Shown: positions 6,725 to 11,844 of the stretch, one piece after another | How positions within the stretch are numbered: the first letter of the stretch is position 1 | How the letters are laid out: every line of letters begins with the position of its first letter | Origin: DASTSN01 sp035760665 | GTDB lineage: Bacteria > Bacteroidota > Bacteroidia > Chitinophagales > Chitinophagaceae | Reading direction: 5' to 3' | Length of the DNA stretch: 11,844 nucleotides | NCBI GenBank assembly: GCA_035760665.1 | Contig: DASTSN010000039.1 | Location: 1 to 11,844, forward strand | Program-made: the position numbers and the translations under genes | Notes under the pieces: generated by a model | The model's database searches: none | What the model was told of the DNA's origin: nothing | The model's input: the letters and a program-made list of their open reading frames with translations, nothing else

Positions 6725-6783
6725 TTTATAAATATAATTATTACAGTCCGGAAACACAAAAAGTTGTGCCCTGGTGAAAGCGG

Positions 6784-8382
6784 ATGAAAATTAAAAAAAA
6801 TATGGACCAGCCATTGTCATTGGTGGAATACGGATCGAGGCGTGTAATTATTACTATTACAGCGGTCTTTTGTGCCTTGCTGGAAATCATCGACACAACG
6901 ATCGTCAACGTAGCGCTGAACAATATGAAAGGAAGTCTTGGCGCCAGCCTGAACGAAGTAAGCTGGGTTATTACAGCCTATTCGATAGCCAATGTAATCA
7001 TTGTTCCCATGACAAGTTGGTTATCTCAACAGTTTGGCAGGCGCAATTATTTCTCTGCCTCCATTATTCTTTTTACAGTGTCATCCTTTCTTTGCGGTAA
7101 TTCCACCAGCATCAGCGAGTTGATTATTTTCCGGTTTTTACAAGGTATGGGCGGAGGGGCCTTGCTTGTTACTTCGCAAACGATTATTACCGAAAGTTAC
7201 CCACCTGAAAATAGAGCAATGGCGCAAGCCATCTATGTGCTGGGCGTCATTGTAGGCCCCACATTGGGTCCCCCGTTGGGAGGATATATTGTTGACCATT
7301 ACTCGTGGCCGTATATTTTTTATATTAATATTCCGGTAGGAATCATTGCAACACTGCTTACACTCCAGTTTGTCAGAAGCCCTCGCTACAGCGAGAAAAG
7401 ACCGGCAAGCCAGGTAGACTGGATCGGCATTTTATTATTGATGATAGCGGTGGGCTCCCTGCAATATATTTTGGAAAAAGGCCAGGAAGACGACTGGTTT
7501 AACAGCAACCTGATTATTACTTTGAGCGTAACGGCCTTCTTTGGTTTTTATTTTTTCATCTGGCGCGAAATGGTCTATAAATACCCGATAGTGGAACTAA
7601 AGGTGTTAAAAAATGGTAACCTGCGGATGGGCGTAATACTGTCTTTTATACAGGGTTTCGGATTATTTGGCTCCACGTTTATCATTCCGCTTTACACGCA
7701 AAGCATTCTTGGCTGGGATGCCCAGCAGGCAGGTATGCTGATGATTCCCAGCACCATGATGGTAGCTTTTATGATGCCAATTGTGGGCCAACTTATACAA
7801 CGGGGCGTATCGCAGAAATACCTGATTGCCACCGGCTTCAGTATATTTTTCATTTACAGCCTGCTGGCGTACAAAGTCATCACGCCCCATACCGGTGCAG
7901 ATAATTTTTATTGGATATTGATGGTCAGGGGTACCGGCCTGGGGTTGCTGTCGGTTCCCATCTCAACGATGGCGCTATCCACTTTAAAAGGAGTGGAAAT
8001 AGGACAGGGGGCGGCTTTTTCCGGTATGATGCGGCAGTTAGGCGGATCATTTGGCGTAGCCATTATTTCCACTTTTCTGTCACGAGACATTACAACGCAC
8101 CGCAGCGATTTAGTCACCTACCTGGATGTGAATGATCCGTATGTGCAAAACAGGGTACATGCACTTGCAGCTGGAATGCGGGCAAAGGGCATGGCGCCAA
8201 ATATTGCTTTAAAAAGTACTTACCAGTTACTGGATAACAGCGTGAATGTGCAGGCCACCATTTTATCGTACATGGATGTGTTTTTATATATCGGCTGCAT
8301 GTTCCTGGCCTGCGTGCCATTTGTATTATTATTTATAAAACGGGCAAAAAGGCCGGTAAAACTGGCCGACGCTGCCCATTAA
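6784..8382 (+). CDS. MFS multidrug exporter, DHA2 family (EmrB/QacA type)
   Basis: This inner-membrane drug:H+ antiporter has 532 residues and a hydrophobicity pattern consistent with 14 transmembrane segments. Family motifs are present in order: LEIIDTTIVNVAL (33-45, motif D1, Asp 37), WLSQQFGRR (79-87, motif A), RFLQGMGGGALL (117-128, motif B with Arg 117), and the antiporter motif C, GVIVGPTLGPPLGG (154-167), followed by WPYIFYINIPVG. The cytosolic end is basic (KRAKRPVK). ATG 6784 is used; ATG 6802 would remove only MKIKKN and is a real alternative. EmrB-type pumps usually work with an EmrA/HlyD adaptor and a TolC-like channel, but neither gene is here, so it may act alone or borrow partners from elsewhere. 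The next gene starts 11 nt downstream, indicating an operon. Control by the upstream TetR is inferred from the operator. The substrate is unknown. Confidence 0.93.
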   Translation: MKIKKNMDQPLSLVEYGSRRVIITITAVFCALLEIIDTTIVNVALNNMKGSLGASLNEVSWVITAYSIANVIIVPMTSWLSQQFGRRNYFSASIILFTVSSFLCGNSTSISELIIFRFLQGMGGGALLVTSQTIITESYPPENRAMAQAIYVLGVIVGPTLGPPLGGYIVDHYSWPYIFYINIPVGIIATLLTLQFVRSPRYSEKRPASQVDWIGILLLMIAVGSLQYILEKGQEDDWFNSNLIITLSVTAFFGFYFFIWREMVYKYPIVELKVLKNGNLRMGVILSFIQGFGLFGSTFIIPLYTQSILGWDAQQAGMLMIPSTMMVAFMMPIVGQLIQRGVSQKYLIATGFSIFFIYSLLAYKVITPHTGADNFYWILMVRGTGLGLLSVPISTMALSTLKGVEIGQGAAFSGMMRQLGGSFGVAIISTFLSRDITTHRSDLVTYLDVNDPYVQNRVHALAAGMRAKGMAPNIALKSTYQLLDNSVNVQATILSYMDVFLYIGCMFLACVPFVLLFIKRAKRPVKLADAAH

Positions 8383-8393
8383 AAACAAAGCGT

Positions 8394-8948
8394 ATGACCA
8401 CAGCATTATTGATTATGGATGTACAAAACCTGATTGTCAGCAGAATTGAACAGTCAGATCAGTTGCTCGCCAATCTGCAGCAAAGTATTGCTGCGGCCAG
8501 GAAGGCGAAGATTCCCGTGATTTATGTATCTGTAAAATTCAGGGAAGGTTTTCCGGAAGTAAGTGATGATAATAAAACATTTAGTACCTTAAAATCAACG
8601 CCAGCTTTTGCTTCACCCGAGGCAACGGCCATACATCCTGCCGTTCAACCACAGCCAAAGGATGTATGTATCACCAAGCGCCGTGTAAGCGCTTTTACGG
8701 GCAGTGATCTGGAAGTGGTTTTGCGGGCGGGCAATATCCGGCACCTCGTACTTACCGGTATCGCCACCAGCGGTGTAGTGCTCTCAACCCTACGGGAAGC
8801 AGCCGATAAAGATTTTAAAATAACCGTACTGGAAGATTGTTGTGCAGACAGCGATAAAGAAGTACACGATGTATTACTAAAAAAAGTATTTCCAAGACAA
8901 GCAACCGTCATCAACTTTTCGGAGTGGATTGGAACCCTTCACCCTTAA
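8394..8948 (+). CDS. Isochorismatase-fold hydrolase lacking the usual nucleophilic Cys
   Basis: This 184-residue, single-domain, cytosolic protein belongs to the isochorismatase-like superfamily. Members include nicotinamidases, N-carbamoyl amidases and true isochorismatases. The first catalytic Asp is D9 (LLIMDVQN) and the Lys is K95 (ITKRRVSAFTGSDL). The segment that normally reads TNVCVEST reads TSGVVLST here (125-132), with Val 128 where thiol hydrolases have the nucleophile. The conserved LEDCCADSD (146-154) and VFPRQATV follow; Cys 149 and Cys 150 are outside the catalytic position. From memory, a TSGVVLST-type subgroup is common in bacteria, and true isochorismatases such as PhzD also do without this Cys, so the protein need not be inactive, but thiol-amidase chemistry is unlikely. 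The gene lies 11 nt after the exporter and 12 nt before the stress-protein gene, so all three are probably co-transcribed. The substrate is unknown; a role in modifying or clearing the compound sensed by TetR is speculation. Confidence 0.88.
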   Translation: MTTALLIMDVQNLIVSRIEQSDQLLANLQQSIAAARKAKIPVIYVSVKFREGFPEVSDDNKTFSTLKSTPAFASPEATAIHPAVQPQPKDVCITKRRVSAFTGSDLEVVLRAGNIRHLVLTGIATSGVVLSTLREAADKDFKITVLEDCCADSDKEVHDVLLKKVFPRQATVINFSEWIGTLHP

Positions 8949-8960
8949 ACGCTACCAAGT

Positions 8961-9794
8961 ATGGCTACAATTATTGTTGTAACAAACTTTTCAGATGCCT
9001 CACGAAACGCCCTGGAGTATAGTTGTAATTTCATGGCTCATTCAAAATCTGAACTGCTGCTGCTAAGTATTTACAGTTTTTCAGCCACCCTAAGCAGCGA
9101 TGCTATGGCCATGGCTGCTATGAGTGAAACCATTGCAACTGATGCACAAAAGTTGCAGGAAGAGGTGACCTGGGTTAAAACAAATCACCCGTCTGTTTCG
9201 ATCCGTTCAGAATTGGTTAGTGGTGTTTTTCTCGAAGAGTTACGCCGCAAAGTAATAGAGGAGGATGCACATATGGTAATCATGGGCGCCGGTGGAACCT
9301 ATTCAGAACTTCTGTCGTGGGATGTCAATATCGTTGATGCATTTGTAGATCTGAAAACACCCGTGCTGGTAGTACCGGGACATGTGCGCTACAGGCCCGT
9401 AAAAAAGATTGCATTTGCATGCAACTATTTCAGGAAAAATTTACAGGCGCCTGTCGCAATGATCAGGCGGATGGTTCAATATACCGGGGCTGCATTGTAT
9501 GTGATCAATGTAGTGTCCCCGGCAGAAATCATTGACGAGGTAGCGGTGAGCAGCAAAAAGGTGCTCCAGGACAGCCTTGCAGACTTATCACCTTCATATT
9601 TTGAGCCAGCTTTTGAAAATATATTTGAAGCAATAGATGGCTTTACAGAAGCGGAAAATATCGATCTTTTGATGGTGATCCCGACACGGCATGGACTTTG
9701 GTACAGGATTTTTCAGCAATCCCACACCAAGGGTTTGGTTTATCTCAATCACATTCCCGTGCTTTCATTGCACCAGGTAACCGATTTTATTTGA
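8961..9794 (+). CDS. Tandem-domain universal stress protein (UspA family)
   Basis: This 277-residue protein has two Usp folds. Domain 1 (about 1-139) begins TIIVVTNFSDASRNALEYS, with Asp 12 at the usual nucleotide-contact place, and ends TPVLVVPG. Domain 2 (about 147-275) begins KKIAFACNYF and ends HIPVLSLH. Domain 1 has only a degenerate version of the G-2x-G-9x-G(S/T) ATP loop (GAGG at 109-112). Domain 2 instead carries SHTK (254-257), followed by the closing HIP strand, a form I associate with Bacteroidota tandem Usp proteins. ATP binding is therefore uncertain. The gene starts 12 nt after the hydrolase and ends the efflux operon, and the next gene is convergent. No clear terminator hairpin is visible in the 59-nt gap to the Rdx gene. 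Usp proteins generally aid survival under stress; a specific partner cannot be named. Confidence 0.9.
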   Translation: MATIIVVTNFSDASRNALEYSCNFMAHSKSELLLLSIYSFSATLSSDAMAMAAMSETIATDAQKLQEEVTWVKTNHPSVSIRSELVSGVFLEELRRKVIEEDAHMVIMGAGGTYSELLSWDVNIVDAFVDLKTPVLVVPGHVRYRPVKKIAFACNYFRKNLQAPVAMIRRMVQYTGAALYVINVVSPAEIIDEVAVSSKKVLQDSLADLSPSYFEPAFENIFEAIDGFTEAENIDLLMVIPTRHGLWYRIFQQSHTKGLVYLNHIPVLSLHQVTDFI

Positions 9795-9853
9795 GAGAAA
9801 ACACAAACTGGTAAACTTCGAGAATTCATTGACTGATTACATCTTTAAGCCTG

Positions 9854-10132
9854 TTATTTCCTGTCTGCGTGGCCAAGACTTTTCTCGGGGTTTACAACAT
9901 CCCTCACTAGTTGCTTAATGATTTTAATTTCTGGAAAACCTCCATAGCTTTCGCGGTCAAAAATTCTTTTTTCCCCTACGGAAATATGAAAAGCACCACC
10001 CGTTTCGCTGGGAACAAGTGTAACTGCTGCCAGGTCATTGGTAAAGGTTGTCAGTAATTCCTGCGCCATGTAGGCAGCTCTGAGCAGCCAGCCACACCTG
10101 GGGCAATATTCAATGGTAACAGTAGGTTTCAT
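9854..10132 (-). CDS. SelW/SelT/Rdx-family thioredoxin-like protein
   Basis: This small 92-residue protein of the Rdx (SelT/SelW/SelH) family has a thioredoxin-like fold with an N-terminal redox motif. The start, MKPTVTIEYCPRCGWLLRAAYMAQEL, carries CPRC at 10-13 in the position of the CxxC or CxxU of selenoprotein W; here both are Cys, so no selenocysteine is needed. GGAFHISV (45-52) and the RESYGGFPEIKIIKQLVRD segment (60-78) are also typical. A role in thiol redox chemistry is expected from the family, but the bacterial members have no firmly established substrate. It is convergent with the stress-protein gene. A -7-like TAACTTTA (minus, 10159-10152) lies 19 nt upstream of the ATG. The length is normal. 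Confidence 0.88.
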   Translation of the reverse strand: MKPTVTIEYCPRCGWLLRAAYMAQELLTTFTNDLAAVTLVPSETGGAFHISVGEKRIFDRESYGGFPEIKIIKQLVRDVVNPEKSLGHADRK

Positions 10133-10259
10133 ATTTAATGGATTGGTTATTTAAAGTTACAGCACACCTTTTAATTTTATCAGCCGGGGCTAGGTGATTT
10201 TTTGCACAAAAAATGATGACAGGATATGCGTACTTTGCGACTTGTAAAAAATATTGTTC

Positions 10260-10853
10260 ATGACGCCGGAGCGAAAAGAAAAATTATTAACCGTATTGGC
10301 AAAACGCCAGGACGATCTCACCATAGTACTGGAAAATGTTTTTGATCCACATAATATTTCGGCCGTTATGCGAACCTGCGACGCAGTTGGTGTGCAGGAA
10401 GTTTATGTACTAAACACCAAAATTCCACGTCATGCCAAATGGGGCAGAAGGAGTTCTTCCAGCGCAGCGAAATGGCTCACAGTTCATCAGTTCACCAGTG
10501 CTGAAGAGTGCTTCGCGGCCTTACGAAATAAGTATGAAAAAATTCTGACTACTCATTTAAGTGATCATTCCGTTAATCTCTACAATGTTGATTTTACAGG
10601 CAGCACAGCACTCGTGTTTGGTAACGAACACAGCGGAGTAAGTGAAGAAATCCGGCTACTGGCCGATGGAAATTTTTTAATTCCGCAGGTTGGCATAATT
10701 CAATCTCTCAATATTAGTGTGGCCTGCGCTGTGACCTTGTATGAAGCTTACCGGCAAAAAAGCCTGGCCGGTCATTATAACCAGCAAAAAATATCACCTT
10801 CCACACTTGGTGCCCTTTGGAAAAATTGGAGTAACGGGGAGGAGGAATTGTGA
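10260..10853 (+). CDS. trmH: tRNA (guanosine-2'-O-)-methyltransferase TrmH (SPOUT family)
   Basis: TrmH methylates the ribose of G18 in the D-loop of tRNA with S-adenosylmethionine, working as a trefoil-knot dimer in the cytosol. I use the ATG at 10260 (197 residues); a TTG two codons upstream is open but unneeded. In this numbering, motif 1 is NVFDPHNISAVMRTCDAVGV (26-45) with the catalytic Arg 38, motif 2 is LVFGNEHSG (118-126), and motif 3 is IPQVGIIQSLNISVACA (141-157). The N-terminal AKRQDDLTIVLENV closely parallels ARRQPDLTVCMEQV of E. coli TrmH, which supports TrmH over the related TrmL, RlmB or TsnR. The C-terminus is about 30 residues shorter than in E. coli, mainly after the motif 3 helix, so the exact tRNA specificity is slightly less certain. 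A -7-like TACTTTG (10231-10237) is one base shorter than the consensus. No hairpin precedes the T-rich stretch just after the stop. Confidence 0.9.
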   Translation: MTPERKEKLLTVLAKRQDDLTIVLENVFDPHNISAVMRTCDAVGVQEVYVLNTKIPRHAKWGRRSSSSAAKWLTVHQFTSAEECFAALRNKYEKILTTHLSDHSVNLYNVDFTGSTALVFGNEHSGVSEEIRLLADGNFLIPQVGIIQSLNISVACAVTLYEAYRQKSLAGHYNQQKISPSTLGALWKNWSNGEEEL

Positions 10854-11195
10854 TAAGCAGGAATTTTTTTTGACCCTATCTCAATTTATTTGACCAGGAA
10901 CTTTTTACAACTCAGTCAGTTTACTAACAGTTAAAGTGCATGGGATAAAAGCCCGGTACAAATATATAGTCACTTCAAGGAATAAGAATTTTTTACGGAG
11001 TAGCAAGCTTGGAGATATACTACGGCTTCATTGACTGCAGCGAATGGCATTACTTTACACCCAGGCTCGCTGTTTACGAGATATAGTAATCGGGAAACCA
11101 TCCTTGTCTATGAATTAAAAATAACTGTAACCTCGGATTACAGTACCCAAATCCATTTATACAGAATATTTTACACTCTCACGAGTCGTAAACAC
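10854..11195. other. 342-nt stretch without a convincing gene
   Basis: It lies between trmH and a minus-strand pseudogene. Open frames exist on both strands (for example a 43-codon minus frame at 10970-11101, and a longer plus frame from 11031 that runs antisense through the pseudogene), but none has a recognisable domain or promoter. Because the adjacent NAD(P)-binding gene is decayed and lacks its C-terminal half, part of this stretch may be its degraded remainder or the scar of a deletion. The one structure seen is the inverted repeat at 11124-11144. Confidence 0.5.
11124..11144. repeat. 7-bp inverted repeat
   Basis: ACTGTAA (11124-11130) and TTACAGT (11138-11144) flank CCTCGGA, in which CC and GG can pair further. 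It is not followed by a T-run on either strand, so it is not a standard terminator. It may be a leftover of a regulatory site or chance. Confidence 0.3.
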
Positions 11196-11462
11196 TTACA
11201 TTCTGGCCTGTACAATATTCTTAGTCATTGCTTCCAAATTACCTGCAAGGTTTATATACACAATATCCTGACCTGTAACAGCATTTTTCACTTCGCTGTA
11301 ATTCATTGCATCACTTTGAATAATCTTTACATTTTCTGCTTTTACGAATCTTCTTTTATTCCTTGCAAATAGGGTAAACTGCAGATCGGCTGGTTTTCTT
11401 CATGCATCAATTACAACTGTTGCTAAACTACCGCTTGCCCGTATGATTAATACTTTTTTCAT
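11196..11462 (-). pseudogene. Decayed NAD(P)-binding (NmrA/SDR-like) protein, N-terminal part only
   Basis: Read on the minus strand from ATG 11462, the frame gives MKKVLIIRASGSLATVVIDA, then an in-frame TGA (11402-11400). It continues in the same frame with RKPADLQFTLFARNKRRF, a stretch VKAENVKIIQSDAMNYSEVK, and then NAVTGQDIVYINLAGNLEAMTKNIVQARM up to TAA at 11196. The whole reads as the N-terminal 85-90 residues of an NAD(P)H-binding Rossmann protein (NmrA/SDR atypical type): strand 1 with a glycine motif, strand 2 FARN, DAMN, and the VYINLAGN strand. There are three signs of decay. The first glycine of the expected GASG motif is Arg (CGG), a nonsense codon sits at codon 21, and the C-terminal two thirds are absent. 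It starts 6 nt after the SDR stop codon, so the two were probably an operon. Readthrough or a sequencing error could explain the TGA but not the lost C-terminus. Confidence 0.82.
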
Positions 11463-11468
11463 TCGGGT

Positions 11469-11844
11469 TTAATTTTTTTCGGGTTGTAGCGGGCCATAGA
11501 AGTAAGAAGCCGTTGCTCCACCATCAATTAAAAAATCAGCACCTGTAATAAATGCTCCTTTTGCTGATAGTAAGAGTTCTGCCACATTTGCCACTTCATC
11601 TGCTATCCCTGGGCGACCTGCCGAAGATTTGGCAAACATATTTTTATAGAAATCGCCACGCGGACCATTGATTTCATCCAATGCCAATGGCGTAATGAAA
11701 ATACCAGGAGATATGGAATTAACTCTTGCCCCCCGTTCGCCCCATTTCACTGCTTCCGCCATTACCCTTTTAACATTGCAACGTTTCGCCATTTGATAGG
11801 CATGCAATGTGTCTTTGATGTTTTCAGGTCGCAGGATATTCAAA
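11469..11844 (-). CDS. SDR-family oxidoreductase, C-terminal part (runs off the right edge)
   Basis: This is the last 124-125 residues of a classical short-chain dehydrogenase/reductase using NAD(P)(H). Within the visible part, the active-site YxxxK is YQMAK (16-20), followed by the family helix VMAEAVKWGERGARVNSISP. The SPG motif (45-47) precedes TPL, and the closing ITGADFLIDGG (99-109) is the usual SDR C-terminal signature. The N-terminal cofactor motif TGxxxGxG and the catalytic Ser lie beyond the window, and the first visible codon (TTG) is internal. No stop or frameshift is visible, so this gene looks intact, unlike its downstream neighbour. The family is too broad to name the substrate; 3-oxoacyl-ACP reductase-like annotations would not be specific. 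Confidence 0.92.
   Translation of the reverse strand, partial: LNILRPENIKDTLHAYQMAKRCNVKRVMAEAVKWGERGARVNSISPGIFITPLALDEINGPRGDFYKNMFAKSSAGRPGIADEVANVAELLLSAKGAFITGADFLIDGGATASYFYGPLQPEKN

Noticed and set aside
6695..6783. A clear promoter for the exporter next to operator 2
   Set aside because: No sequence there matches TAnnTTTG well with an upstream TTG at normal spacing, so only the operator is reported.
9854..10132. SelW-like gene as a selenoprotein
   Set aside because: Both redox positions are Cys (CPRC), there is no in-frame TGA, and no SECIS-type element is needed.
11031..11372. 113-codon plus-strand open frame (starting at TTG) in the region after trmH
   Set aside because: Its second half is antisense to the NAD(P)-binding pseudogene, which has clear homology-like content on the minus strand. 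The composition is unlike a conserved protein and no promoter or domain is visible.
1..11844. CRISPR array, phage or transposon, or other novel defence system
   Set aside because: No regularly spaced direct repeats, integrase/transposase frames, terminal inverted repeats or target duplications were seen; nearly all genes belong to common metabolic or efflux families.

Overview
The window looks like a Bacteroidota chromosome segment, most probably from the Chitinophagaceae or close relatives. That placement is an inference from protein style and from promoters resembling the Bacteroidota -7 element TAnnTTTG; Shine-Dalgarno sequences are mostly absent. Most of the content is ordinary core metabolism. 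I see no CRISPR array, phage, IS element or rRNA/tRNA gene, and no clearly novel multi-gene system. The most informative part is a self-contained TetR-controlled efflux operon with matching operators.

Left part (1-3114, minus strand). A non-coding edge carries a terminator-like hairpin. It is followed by a bifunctional NAD(P)H-hydrate repair enzyme (epimerase plus dehydratase) and, upstream of that, a lipoprotein serine hydrolase of the beta-lactamase/penicillin-binding-protein fold. The start codon of the repair enzyme lies inside a perfect 11-bp inverted repeat.

Middle (3220-5922, plus strand). serA (D-3-phosphoglycerate dehydrogenase, with a serine-binding ACT domain) is divergent from the hydrolase and ends at a strong intrinsic terminator. 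A type II NADH dehydrogenase follows with its own upstream region, which contains an 8-bp inverted repeat.

Efflux operon (6094-9794, plus strand). A TetR repressor precedes a 14-TM DHA2/EmrB-type MFS exporter, an isochorismatase-fold hydrolase without the usual cysteine, and a two-domain universal stress protein. The last three genes are separated by only 11 and 12 nt. Near-identical palindromes (TGAATA-NN-TATTCA) lie before tetR and before the exporter. The simplest model is a repressor that senses a small molecule and controls itself and a three-gene export/detoxification/stress unit.

Right part (9854-11844). This holds a small SelW-like Rdx protein (minus), the tRNA 2'-O-methyltransferase TrmH (plus), about 340 nt with no convincing gene, a decayed NAD(P)-binding (NmrA/SDR-like) pseudogene, and the C-terminal part of an intact-looking SDR oxidoreductase running off the right edge (both minus).
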